The notes under the pieces were generated by a model that saw only the letters and a list, made by a program, of their open reading frames with translations, was not told where the DNA came from and did no database searches. The translations under genes were made by a program, and so were the position numbers. This document shows, one piece after another, positions 18,263-26,006 of a stretch of DNA of 64,000 nt; position 1 is the stretch's first letter, and each line of letters starts with the position of its first letter. The DNA lies in contig CALIMJ010000002.1 of assembly GCA_938028835.1 (NCBI GenBank), positions 1 to 64,000 of the forward strand, in the 5' to 3' direction. Source of the stretch: an uncultured bacterium. Lineage in GTDB: Bacteria > Sysuimicrobiota > Sysuimicrobiia > Sysuimicrobiales > Sysuimicrobiaceae.

Positions 18263-18681
18263 CGACGGCCTCCCAGCAGCGTGGCGGAGTACAGCACCGC
18301 CATCAGCACTACCAGGTTCGCCCGCGCCAGGGCGGTCGCCCAGCGGGGCGACAGACGGCCCCGCGCGGCCCCCGGTGCAGCCCAGAAGTCGTGGGCGGCT
18401 TTCAGCGCCACGGCCAGGCCCACGAGGCCCAGCTTGTCCCGCAGCACCGGCTGGGCCGGGTCCCAGCCGGACAACAGGAACACCATGCCCGTCGCCACCA
18501 GCACCACCACTGCCAGCCAGGACAGGCCGCGGAAGCGGAGTCCCAGCACTCGGAAGGCCTGCGCTCCGTCGGGTCCTCGGCGTCGCAGGGCCGGGGCCGC
18601 CCACGCGAACAGGACGTATCCGCCCACCCAGACCGCGGCGGCCAGCAGGTGGAGGAACACCGCGACCCTGTAGCCGGTCAT
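18259..18681 (-). CDS. Four-helix membrane protein (CopD/HemJ-like), haem-operon member
   Basis: 140 residues, four predicted membrane segments. It starts MTGYRVAVFLHLLAAAVWVGG, a histidine in helix 1 followed by WxGG as in CopD-like proteins, and contains KLGLVGLAVALKAAHDF in helix 3. The layout also recalls HemJ, a small helical protoporphyrinogen oxidase. It sits between an FMN-binding-fold protein and hemE with ATGA/GTGA overlaps on both sides. No HemY/CgoX flavoprotein oxidase is visible in the operon, so this protein is a candidate for that missing step or for haem/copper handling. That role is inference. Confidence 0.6.
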   Translation of the reverse strand: MTGYRVAVFLHLLAAAVWVGGYVLFAWAAPALRRRGPDGAQAFRVLGLRFRGLSWLAVVVLVATGMVFLLSGWDPAQPVLRDKLGLVGLAVALKAAHDFWAAPGAARGRLSPRWATALARANLVVLMAVLYSATLLGGRR

Positions 18682-19145
18682 GGGGAGGCCGGCCGGAGGG
18701 CGTCGAGAGGGACCTGCTGGCGGACGCCCCACCCGAAGTCTCCCTCGGACAGGACGTACGCGCGCTCCGGCCGCAGGGCAAAGAACCGGATCTGGCCGGT
18801 TCCCCGGACCGAAGCCCACAAGGGGAACCTCCCTCGAGCAGAGGGGAAGCGCTGCAGGTACCCTCGGGCGGCGCGCACCGCCTCGCGTCCCGCCAGGGGC
18901 CGCGCGGTGCCCTCCAGCTGTACCCCCCGCAGCGGCCGGGTCTGGTCCGGGTGGATGGCCGCGGCCACCCGCGGGCAGGCCAGGAGGTCCCTTACGTGCC
19001 GCGTGGTCAGCCGTGACATGAACACCAGCTCGGGACCGGGCTGCAGGGCGTACAGCACCGGGGCCGCCCACGGCCCCTCCGCCGAGCACGTGGCCAGGGT
19101 CATGACACGATTCTCCTCCAGCAGCTGCCGGAAGACGTCCACCAC
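18678..19145 (-). CDS. Pyridoxamine-5'-phosphate-oxidase-like split-barrel protein
   Basis: 155 residues, FMN-binding split-barrel fold: LLEENRVMTLATCSAEGPWAAPV, LVFMSRLTTRHVRDL and GVQLEGTARPL match the general PNPOx-like pattern. Members bind FMN, F420 or haem and reduce, oxidise or store these cofactors. The position between hemQ and the 4TM gene suggests a role in porphyrin oxidation or haem handling, but the sequence does not say which. GTG start without a clear ribosome site, 19 bp after hemQ; the stop overlaps the next start. Confidence 0.75.
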   Translation of the reverse strand: MVDVFRQLLEENRVMTLATCSAEGPWAAPVLYALQPGPELVFMSRLTTRHVRDLLACPRVAAAIHPDQTRPLRGVQLEGTARPLAGREAVRAARGYLQRFPSARGRFPLWASVRGTGQIRFFALRPERAYVLSEGDFGWGVRQQVPLDALRPASP

Positions 19146-19164
19146 CCGCAGGTCCGCGGGCGCT

Positions 19165-19821
19165 TCAGGGCGTCTGGAAGACGTGGCGAACGACCTCCTC
19201 CAGGCTCCCGTGCCGCGCGGTGAAGATCGGGGTGTCCCGCAGGGTGTAGGGCCGCGCCGCGGTACTCCGCAGGCTCGTGACGAGCTCGAGGAAACGCTCG
19301 GGGTCGTCCGTCTCGTAGCCCACCACGAACTCCCAGTCGCTCAGCCCCGTGCTGTACAGCAGGATCTGCTCGATCCCCTCGAATCCGTGCCCGACCCGGG
19401 CGTGTTCCAGCATCATGCGGCGCCGGTCCTCCGCGGACAGCTGGTACCACTCGTGGGTCTTGCTGAACGGGTATACGACCAGGTAGCGCTTGCGGGGCCC
19501 CGGCACCTGGACGCTGGTGCCGCTGCGCCCGGTGTACTGGGACGGACGGACGAAGCCCCACAGGGCACACACGCAGCGCAGGTCGGTGGCCAGGAGGAGC
19601 TCGGCGGCTCCTTGGTACGGCTCCAGCCCCTGGGCCGCCACCCACAGCCCGAGGTCCACCCCCGAGCGGAGCCCCACCAGGTCGTACGTGTAGACGGCGG
19701 CGACCCCGGAGACCGCGGCGGCCCGTTCGACCGCCTCGCGCACCCGGGCCGCGTGCTGGGACGTCCGGTATCCCGGGGGCACCTCGTAGAAGAGGAAGCC
19801 GTGCACGCGCGGCTCGCTCAT
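19165..19821 (-). CDS. hemQ: Coprohaem decarboxylase HemQ (ChdC)
   Basis: 218 residues, chlorite-dismutase fold without a signal peptide. The stretch YLVVYPFSKTHEWYQL, followed by SAEDRRRMMLEHARVGH, carries the reactive Tyr and Lys and the proximal haem histidine typical of HemQ rather than true chlorite dismutase. It decarboxylates two propionates of coprohaem to make haem b using peroxide. This indicates the Gram-positive type terminal haem route. ATG start with GGGAGG 5 bases upstream. Confidence 0.93.
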   Translation of the reverse strand: MSEPRVHGFLFYEVPPGYRTSQHAARVREAVERAAAVSGVAAVYTYDLVGLRSGVDLGLWVAAQGLEPYQGAAELLLATDLRCVCALWGFVRPSQYTGRSGTSVQVPGPRKRYLVVYPFSKTHEWYQLSAEDRRRMMLEHARVGHGFEGIEQILLYSTGLSDWEFVVGYETDDPERFLELVTSLRSTAARPYTLRDTPIFTARHGSLEEVVRHVFQTP

Positions 19822-19842
19822 GGACCTCCCTGCGGGCTGGCC

Positions 19843-20253
19843 CTACGCACGCCGCGCGGCCCGACGCCGCCGGGACACGGCAGGCCGGGGACTGCGGCGG
19901 GCCCGCACCACCGGACGCCCCCGCCGGCGCAGGCCCCTGCGCAGCGCCGTTACGTCCTCCAGCCGCACCGCGTAGGACCGTCCCTGGCGCGTGGCGGGCA
20001 GCTTGCCCTGCCGGATGTACTTGTACACCGTCAGGCGGCTCACCCCGAGGCGCCGTGCGGCCTCCTCCGCGCGGATCCAGTTGGCCGGAGCCGCGGCCGG
20101 TGCCGGGGGCTGCGGCGCAGACCCCGTGTCCGCCACCGCCCGCAGGGCCGCGGCGGTCCGCCGGATGGCCTCCTCGATCTCCCGAGGGCCCATCCTCCGC
20201 TGCGCCGCCTGCGCCTTCACGATCTCCACCGTCATCTCCAGGATGGACGACAC
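19843..20253 (-). CDS. Chimeric regulator: MucR-like N-terminus plus excisionase/MerR-type HTH
   Basis: 136 residues. Residues 4-40 (ILEMTVEIVKAQ, then PREIEEAIRRTAAALRAV) resemble the N-terminal part of Ros/MucR regulators, but the zinc finger is absent. A proline/alanine linker leads to a HTH of the excisionase (HTH_17) class (RAEEAARRLGVSRLTVYKYIRQGKL) and a very basic arginine-rich tail. The GTG start has AGGAGG 6 bases upstream. It lies 21 bp before hemQ on the same strand, so it may head and control the haem operon. MucR resemblance is from memory of the family; medium confidence. Confidence 0.65.
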   Translation of the reverse strand: MSSILEMTVEIVKAQAAQRRMGPREIEEAIRRTAAALRAVADTGSAPQPPAPAAAPANWIRAEEAARRLGVSRLTVYKYIRQGKLPATRQGRSYAVRLEDVTALRRGLRRRGRPVVRARRSPRPAVSRRRRAARRA

Positions 20254-20601
20254 CGTGACCCTCCTGCCTCGCGGACTCTGCCTCCCCTCCCTGGGGCAAG
20301 GCAACACCAATACGATACCGCACGCTTTCGATTCCGTGCACCGTCGGAGCCGCTGCGCTCCCAGGGCCGGCCCAGACCCCTGGCGGGTCAACGGCGCGCG
20401 GGATCTGGCGTGGTGGGCAATCTCCCCTTCGGGGCGACCCGTAGCGCGCTCCCACGGCGCGGCCGGCGCGGAAGCCCGCGGCGGGAGGTTTTGACACCCC
20501 TACCGGCCTCGCCCATACTTGCGGCAAAGCGCGAACCCCGCGGCGGTTCAAGGACCGCGAGGGGCTGCCGATTTCGGGGTTTGGGGGGAGTTGCGAGGGC
20601 G
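20254..20601. other. Divergent intergenic region, haem operon / prkA
   Basis: 348 bp without a credible gene. It must carry the promoter of the regulator-haem operon leftwards; a GGTATCGTATTGG patch near 20312-20325 read on the - strand is a possible -10 area. It also carries the prkA promoter rightwards (listed separately). Around 20525-20580 there are GC-rich self-complementary stretches in the prkA leader. I see no riboswitch or small RNA that I can name. Confidence 0.5.
20491..20519 (+). promoter_or_regulatory. Promoter of the prkA operon
   Basis: TTGACA at 20491-20496, 17-bp spacer, CATACT at 20514-20519. A perfect -35 with a 4/6 -10 and ideal spacing. It leaves an approximately 75-base leader before the prkA ATG. 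Confidence 0.55.
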
Positions 20602-22263
20602 ATGGAGATCCGGACCGTGGGAGCCTACCTGCAGGCGGCGGCGCACGACGACCGCCTGACCCGCACCACGCACCACTACATCGCGGACATGCTGGAGTAC
20701 TTCGGCCCGGAGAAGGTGTTCGAGGGGATCTACGGGATGCGCCGCCAGCTGGAGGATATCGTGAACTTCTTCCGGGCCCACTCCATGGCCATGGAACGCC
20801 GGCTGCTGCTCCTGGTGGGTCCCCAGGGATCCGGGAAGAGCATGACCGTGGACAAGCTCAAGCGGGCCCTGGAGGAGTACAGTCGCACGGAGGCGGGCCG
20901 GATCTACGCAGTGGAGGGCTGCCCGTTCCACCAGCACCCGTTCGACCTGGTCCCCCACGAGGTGCTGCGGGCCCGGGGCTTCCACTGGCACGAGGAGGCC
21001 GTGCCGTGCCCGGTGTGCGACCGGCTCGTCCAGCGCCACGGGGGTTGGGAGCACGTCCCGGTGCAGCGGATCGAGCTGTCCGCGCGGAAGAAGGTGGGGA
21101 TCGCCAAGCACACGCCCACGGACCTCCGCCGTGAGGACATCACCAACTTCGTGGGCAACATCAACTTCGCCATGCTGAAGGAGCGGGGGTCCACCTACGA
21201 CCCCGACGCCTACGACTTCGAGGGCAAGATCATCTGGGCCAACCGAGGGATCCTGGACTGGACGGAGGTGTTCAAGAGCCGCCGCCAGCTGCTGTCCCTG
21301 CTGTTGGAGCTCATCCAGTCCAAGCGGATCGACCTCGCCAACTTCCCCACGGTCCATGTGGACTGCGTGGTCATCGGCCACTCCAACTACCCGGAGTACA
21401 ACGTGTTCCTGTCCGAGGACATCATGGAGCCCCTGCGGGGTCGGATCCACAAGATCGACTTCCCGTACAACCTGGACCTGGCGGGGGAGATGGAGATCTA
21501 CCGGCAGCTGGTGGAGCGAGCGAACCGGGTCCGGGGGGAGCGCAAGCACGCGCCCCAGGACGTGTACGAACTGGCAGCCCGGTACGCCCTCAAGACCCGC
21601 GCGGACTCCGGCGGGATGAAGGGGCTGAGCCCGCGGTTCTTCGAGGACGCCTTCTCCACCGCCTACGTGCGGGCGGACCGGTGCCTGGACCTGGAGGTGC
21701 TGAGCGAGGCCATCGAGCGGACCTTCGAGCACCAGTCCCTGAAGGACCTGAACCTGAAGGAACTGCTCCGACAGTTCGAGGAGACGAAGATGGAGTTCGT
21801 CCACGAGAAGGTCTCCCTGATCGTGGAGCGGATCGTCCCGGAGCACTTCTTCGACTACGGCCAGAACCTGTACCGGAACTACCTGGACGCGGTGCGCCGA
21901 AGCGTGGTGGGCGAACCCCTGGCGGAGCGGGAGAAGGAGCTGGTGGACGAGGTGGAGGGGATCCTGGTCCACAAGCGGCAGATCAGCCGGCAGGGGCGGG
22001 TAGCCTTCCAGAACGTGCTGGCGGAGCGGTACGAGGAGCTGTGGGAGATGCCGTACACGGAGAACGAGCACCTCCGTCCCGTGATCAACGAGGTGGTGTT
22101 CAACAAGATTAAGAACTGCCTCCGGCTGTACGACAAGACGGACGATTTGGACCCCACCAGCCGGGAACTGCTGGAGGTACTGCACCGCAGCGCGGTGTCG
22201 GAGCACGGGTACTGCGAGGTGTGCGCCCGCAGCCTGTTCCGCATCCTCGGACGGAGCGTGTGA
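20602..22263 (+). CDS. prkA: PrkA-type serine kinase / AAA+ protein
   Basis: 553 residues. N-terminal AAA domain with Walker A GPQGSGKS at 73-80; the C-terminal part corresponds to the PrkA domain. It is shorter than the ~630-640 residues usual in Bacillus and Escherichia homologues. PrkA (YeaG) is a Ser/Thr kinase or AAA+ protease-like factor tied to sporulation in Bacillus and to nitrogen starvation in enterobacteria. It nearly always occurs with the DUF444 and SpoVR genes, as here. ATG start after a GAGGGCG ribosome-like site; DUF444 begins 7 bp after the stop. Confidence 0.93.
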   Translation: MEIRTVGAYLQAAAHDDRLTRTTHHYIADMLEYFGPEKVFEGIYGMRRQLEDIVNFFRAHSMAMERRLLLLVGPQGSGKSMTVDKLKRALEEYSRTEAGRIYAVEGCPFHQHPFDLVPHEVLRARGFHWHEEAVPCPVCDRLVQRHGGWEHVPVQRIELSARKKVGIAKHTPTDLRREDITNFVGNINFAMLKERGSTYDPDAYDFEGKIIWANRGILDWTEVFKSRRQLLSLLLELIQSKRIDLANFPTVHVDCVVIGHSNYPEYNVFLSEDIMEPLRGRIHKIDFPYNLDLAGEMEIYRQLVERANRVRGERKHAPQDVYELAARYALKTRADSGGMKGLSPRFFEDAFSTAYVRADRCLDLEVLSEAIERTFEHQSLKDLNLKELLRQFEETKMEFVHEKVSLIVERIVPEHFFDYGQNLYRNYLDAVRRSVVGEPLAEREKELVDEVEGILVHKRQISRQGRVAFQNVLAERYEELWEMPYTENEHLRPVINEVVFNKIKNCLRLYDKTDDLDPTSRELLEVLHRSAVSEHGYCEVCARSLFRILGRSV

Positions 22264-22270
22264 GGGGGTT

Positions 22271-23425
22271 ATGCGGATCCACCGGGGGCGCATCGCCCAG
22301 CACAAGCACGACGAGCTCCTCCGGGCGTACCTGAAGCAGAACCTCCACGAGCTGATCCAGCAGAAGGAGTTGGTCGTGGACGGGAAGGTGAAGACCCAGC
22401 TGTCGACCCTGGACCTGCCCACCCTGCGATACGGGGACGACGAGGCGTACCTGGCCCAGGGGGCGGGCGGATCCGGCCGGGGCGGGGGCGGGGACGATGG
22501 GGTCCAGCCCGTAGGGGGCCTGCTGGGCGGCGACCACCACGGACCGGAGGTGCGGGTGGAGCTGGACTTCGACGAGTTCGTGCGGCTGGCGCAGGAGGTG
22601 TTGCTGGAGGAACTGGAGCTGCCGGCCCTGCAGCGGGTCCCGCGGGGCGGGGAGGTGGAGACCGAGGACCTGCCGGAGCTGGACGACCTGGACCGGATGG
22701 GCCTGTCCGCGGACCTGAACCTGGAGGAGACGTTGCTGGCGAGCCTGATGCGGACCGTGCGGGAACGGGGGGTTCTGGACTACGACGTGGACGTGCGGCA
22801 GGACGGGTGGTACTTCGTGGAGGACCCCCGCGCGGCCCGCAACCACCGGTCCCTGGAGGTGTACGTGCTGGACATCTCCGGGTCCATGCGGGGCGACTAC
22901 CTGGCGCTGGTGCGAAAGACCATCTTCCTCCTCTGGTACGCCCTGGAGCGGCGGTACCCCACCAACCTCCGGCGCTACGTGGTGTTCCAGGATGTGGCGG
23001 AGGAGAAGACCCGGGAGGAATTCTTCTCCGTGGAGAGCAGCGGGGGGACCCACATCTCGGCGGGGTTCGAGAAGGCCATGGAGATGCTGGAGGGGGTGTC
23101 GGAGTACGACACCTACCTCTTCCTGTTCACGGACGGCGAAACGAGCAGCGGGGACTTCGAGCTGGCCAAGCGGAAGTACGAGGAGGCCCTGGACCGGTTC
23201 GACCTGGTCTGCTACGGGCACGTGAACCCGGGCAGCCGCGGGGTCGGGGGGTTCAGTGAGTACGTGCAGGAGGTGGCGCGGCGGCGGCCCAACGCCACCT
23301 TCGCGAACCTGGTGGACCTCGACTCGGTCCGGGAGGGCCTCCGGGAGTTCCTGACCCGGGTAGACGGCGGAGGGAAGGTGGCGTGCGGGAGTACGAGGCG
23401 GTCATCGCGCGGGTGGAGGAACTAG
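22271..23425 (+). CDS. yhbH: DUF444 / YeaH-YhbH family protein with VWA domain
   Basis: 384 residues. A charged N-terminal half with a glycine-rich linker (GGSGRGGGGDDG) precedes a von Willebrand A domain whose MIDAS begins DISGS at 201-205 and continues with a TDGETSSG stretch. This is the middle member of the conserved PrkA-YeaH-SpoVR stress/sporulation module; its biochemical role is unknown. The C-terminal 14 codons overlap the spoVR start by 43 bp, a strong coupling signal. Confidence 0.92.
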   Translation: MRIHRGRIAQHKHDELLRAYLKQNLHELIQQKELVVDGKVKTQLSTLDLPTLRYGDDEAYLAQGAGGSGRGGGGDDGVQPVGGLLGGDHHGPEVRVELDFDEFVRLAQEVLLEELELPALQRVPRGGEVETEDLPELDDLDRMGLSADLNLEETLLASLMRTVRERGVLDYDVDVRQDGWYFVEDPRAARNHRSLEVYVLDISGSMRGDYLALVRKTIFLLWYALERRYPTNLRRYVVFQDVAEEKTREEFFSVESSGGTHISAGFEKAMEMLEGVSEYDTYLFLFTDGETSSGDFELAKRKYEEALDRFDLVCYGHVNPGSRGVGGFSEYVQEVARRRPNATFANLVDLDSVREGLREFLTRVDGGGKVACGSTRRSSRGWRN

Positions 23426-24537
23426 CCCGCCAGCTGGGGCTGCGCTGGGACCCGGTGGTCTTCCGGATGAGCGGGGCCGAGGAGATCGCCGAGGTGGCCA
23501 GCATGGGGCTGCCGAACCGGTTCGTGCACTGGTACTGGGGCGGGGCCTACAAGGAGATCCGGCTGCAGCAGGACAAGTCCCTGCTCAGCATCCTGGAGCT
23601 GGTCCTGAACAGCCGCCCCGCCTACGCGTTCCTGCGGCGGTCCAACACCTACCTGCAGAACGTGTTGGTGATCGCCCACGTGTACGGCCACGCGGACTTC
23701 TTCGCCAACAACCACTGGTTCCAGAAGTCCAACAAGAACATGCTGAACGAGGCGGAGCGCCACGCCCGCAGCTTCCGGACGTACGAGGCCCGCTACGGGC
23801 GCGAGGCAGTGGAGGCCCTCTTGGACAGCTGCCTGACCGTGGCCGCCAGCGTGAACGCCTTCGAGCGGGATCCGGCCCGCCGGCGCAAGCGGCTGGTGTA
23901 CTTCCTGGAGGAGCACGCGCCCCTGGAGCCCTACGAGCGGGAGGTGCTGCAAGCGATCCGAGAGGAGGCGGAGTACTTCGACCTGATCCAGAGGACCCAC
24001 ATCACCAACGAGGGCTGGGCGACCTTCGTGGAGGCGACCCTCCTGCGGGAGCTGCTCACCGCGCGGGAGTGGGCGGAGGTCTGCGTGCACCTGTGCGCGC
24101 GCCCCACGCCCTACACCCTCGGCTACGCCCTGTTCGGGGCCATCCGCCGCCGGCGGGGCTTCGAGGGGGCCCTGGCGGCGCGGCGGTACTACGAGGACGT
24201 GCGGCTTATTGATGAGACCCTCACCCAGGACCTGGTGGATCGCCTGGACCTGTTCGTGTACGACCCGCGCGACCGCAGCCGGAACACCCAGGTGGACGCG
24301 GTGAAGGAGATGCTCATCGAGCAGAAGCTGTACCGGGGCGAACCGCGGGTGGAGGTGGAAGACCCCGACCACCCCCGGGACCTGGTGCTGGTGCACGTGG
24401 AGGAGGGGCGCAAGCTGGACCCCCGGCGCATCGCCCTGTACCTGAAGGCGGTGCACGTCCTGTGGAAGCACCCCGTGCGGCTGCGGGCGAACGGCAAGCT
24501 GTACACCTACGACCGGCGCGGGCTGTCCACGGCTTGA
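23383..24537 (+). CDS. spoVR: SpoVR family protein
   Basis: 384 residues, slightly short of Bacillus SpoVR. Typical stretches: NRFVHWYWGGAYKEIRLQQ, VIAHVYGHADFFANNHWF and THITNEGWATFVEA. SpoVR is needed for spore cortex in Bacillus but is widespread in non-sporulating bacteria, so it does not prove sporulation. The GTG start lies inside the end of the DUF444 gene with GGAGG nearby upstream. Confidence 0.94.
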   Translation: MREYEAVIARVEELARQLGLRWDPVVFRMSGAEEIAEVASMGLPNRFVHWYWGGAYKEIRLQQDKSLLSILELVLNSRPAYAFLRRSNTYLQNVLVIAHVYGHADFFANNHWFQKSNKNMLNEAERHARSFRTYEARYGREAVEALLDSCLTVAASVNAFERDPARRRKRLVYFLEEHAPLEPYEREVLQAIREEAEYFDLIQRTHITNEGWATFVEATLLRELLTAREWAEVCVHLCARPTPYTLGYALFGAIRRRRGFEGALAARRYYEDVRLIDETLTQDLVDRLDLFVYDPRDRSRNTQVDAVKEMLIEQKLYRGEPRVEVEDPDHPRDLVLVHVEEGRKLDPRRIALYLKAVHVLWKHPVRLRANGKLYTYDRRGLSTA

Positions 24538-24558
24538 CGGGGCTTCGGGGGGGTCGGG

Positions 24559-24567
24559 TGCTATAAT
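24559..24567 (+). promoter_or_regulatory. Extended -10 promoter
   Basis: TGC followed by a consensus TATAAT (24562-24567). There is no good -35 at 17 bp; a TTGACG lies 22 bp upstream, too far. Expected to drive the DUF151 nuclease gene through a ~65-base leader. Confidence 0.5.
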
Positions 24568-24639
24568 GGGGCCGAAGTCCTAGGCCACGGCGCGGCTTGC
24601 CGGCGCCGGGTGGGGAGCAGCGCAGAAGGGGGTATCGCC

Positions 24640-25116
24640 GTGATCCGGATGAAGGTGAAGGGCGTGGCGATGGATCAGCACATGAACCCTGTGGTGCTGC
24701 TCACGGACACCGACGAGCGCATGGCCCTGCCCATCTGGGTGGGAGCGGCGGAGGCCCAGGCGATCGCCCTGCAGCTGCAGGGGGTCACCCCGCCCCGGCC
24801 CATGACCCATGACCTGATGCGGTCCATCCTGCAGGAGATGTCGGTGTCCCTGACCCGCATCGTGGTGTGCGACGTCCGAGACCAGACCTACTACGCGGAG
24901 ATCCACCTGAAGCGGGAGGGGAAGGAACACACCATCGACTCGCGGCCCAGTGACGCCATTGCGCTGGCGCTGCGCATGCAAGCGCCCATCTTCGTGGACG
25001 AGAAGGTGGCGGCCCACGCCATCCCCCTCAAGGGCACGGACGACGAGGAGATGGAGGAGTGGCGCCGCTTCCTCGAGACCGTGAAGCCCGCGGACTTCCG
25101 GAAGTCGCTGCACTAG
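24640..25116 (+). CDS. Bifunctional nuclease family protein (DUF151)
   Basis: 158 residues. Matches the BFN/DUF151 pattern: MKVKGVAMDQHMNPVVLL, LPIWVGAAEAQAIA, RPMTHDL, and HTIDSRPSDAIALALR. Characterised relatives act as DNase/RNase. The GTG start is taken after AAGGGGG; upstream in-frame codons lack homology. Single-gene unit, convergent with the SDR gene 1 bp away. Confidence 0.88.
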   Translation: MIRMKVKGVAMDQHMNPVVLLTDTDERMALPIWVGAAEAQAIALQLQGVTPPRPMTHDLMRSILQEMSVSLTRIVVCDVRDQTYYAEIHLKREGKEHTIDSRPSDAIALALRMQAPIFVDEKVAAHAIPLKGTDDEEMEEWRRFLETVKPADFRKSLH

Positions 25117-25117
25117 G

Positions 25118-25885
25118 TCACAGGGCCAGGCCACCCGTGACCACCAAGGTCTGGCCGGTGATGTAGCTCGCCTCGTCGGAGGCCAGGAACACCACCGCCT
25201 CGGCGACCTCCTCGGGGGTGGCGAACCGCCCCACGGGGATCTCCCCCTCAATCCGGCGCCGGTCCTCCGGGCTGCGGGTGGCGTGGACGCGGGTGTCGGT
25301 GTAGCCGGGAGCCACGGCGTTCACGCGGATCCTGGGGGCGAGGGCGTGGGCGAGGCATCGCGTGAGCATGAGCACCGCTGCCTTGCTCACCGCGTAGTGG
25401 GGAGCGCCGGGACCGGGTAGTACCCCCCGCATGGAGCCCACGTTCACGATGGAGCCCCCCTCGGGCATCACCCGCGCCGCGGCGCGGCTGAGGAAAAACG
25501 GGGCCTTCACGTGGAGGGCCATCTGCTCGTCCCACAGGGCCTCCGTGATCTCCCACAAGCCGGTCCGCTCCACCAGCCCCGCGTTGTTCACCAGCACGTC
25601 GAGCCGGCCGAAGGCCCGTACGGTTTCCTCCACCAGGCGGTAGCAGGCCGCCACCTCCCGGAGATCCGCCTGTACGACGGCGGCCCGCCCTCCGGCTTCC
25701 TGGACCCGCGCCGCCACGCGCTCGGCGCCGGAGCTGTTGGATCGGTAGTGCACCACCACGGCGGCCCCGCGGCGCCCGAAGGCCACCGCACACGCCTGCC
25801 CGATCCCGCTGCTGGCACCGGTGACGAGGACGGTCCGACCGGAAAAGTCCACGAGGTAGTTGTTCGGAGGCTGGATGGCGTTCAC
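25118..25885 (-). CDS. Short-chain dehydrogenase/reductase
   Basis: 255 residues, classical SDR. NAD(P) motif TGASSGIG, NNAG, catalytic Ser in VNVGSM, YAVSK, and a C-terminal GQTLVVTGGLAL like 3-oxoacyl-ACP reductases. The substrate is undetermined: FabG-like reductase or sugar/alcohol dehydrogenase. GTG start without a strong ribosome site. Divergent from the NlpC/P60 gene. Confidence 0.9.
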   Translation of the reverse strand: MNAIQPPNNYLVDFSGRTVLVTGASSGIGQACAVAFGRRGAAVVVHYRSNSSGAERVAARVQEAGGRAAVVQADLREVAACYRLVEETVRAFGRLDVLVNNAGLVERTGLWEITEALWDEQMALHVKAPFFLSRAAARVMPEGGSIVNVGSMRGVLPGPGAPHYAVSKAAVLMLTRCLAHALAPRIRVNAVAPGYTDTRVHATRSPEDRRRIEGEIPVGRFATPEEVAEAVVFLASDEASYITGQTLVVTGGLAL

Positions 25886-25914
25886 CTACCCGAGCAGATG
25901 TTCGCGTCCGGCGC

Positions 25915-25943
25915 CGGTCTATCGCGGCAGGATTCGGTCTATC
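25915..25943. repeat. Direct repeat CGGTCTATC x2, 20 bp apart
   Basis: CGGTCTATC at 25915-25923 and 25935-25943, two helical turns apart, in the divergent gap between the SDR and NlpC/P60 genes. The second copy lies just ahead of an extended -10-like TGGTAAATA (25947-25955) facing the hydrolase. Looks like a regulator-binding pair. Confidence 0.4.
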
Positions 25944-26006
25944 CGGTGGTAAATAGTCCCGTCTGTTGGTCCGGATTTTTCCGAGGCCCTTTTTCGGAGG
26001 GGTCCC

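Noticed and set aside
18391-20601. In-frame N-terminal extension of prkA by over 700 codons
   Set aside because: The extension covers the antisense of hemQ and the regulator and the promoter region; PrkA homology begins at the ATG at 20602.
20602-24537. Proof that the organism forms spores
   Set aside because: PrkA, DUF444 and SpoVR are widespread in non-sporulating bacteria; no sporulation-specific genes are in the window.
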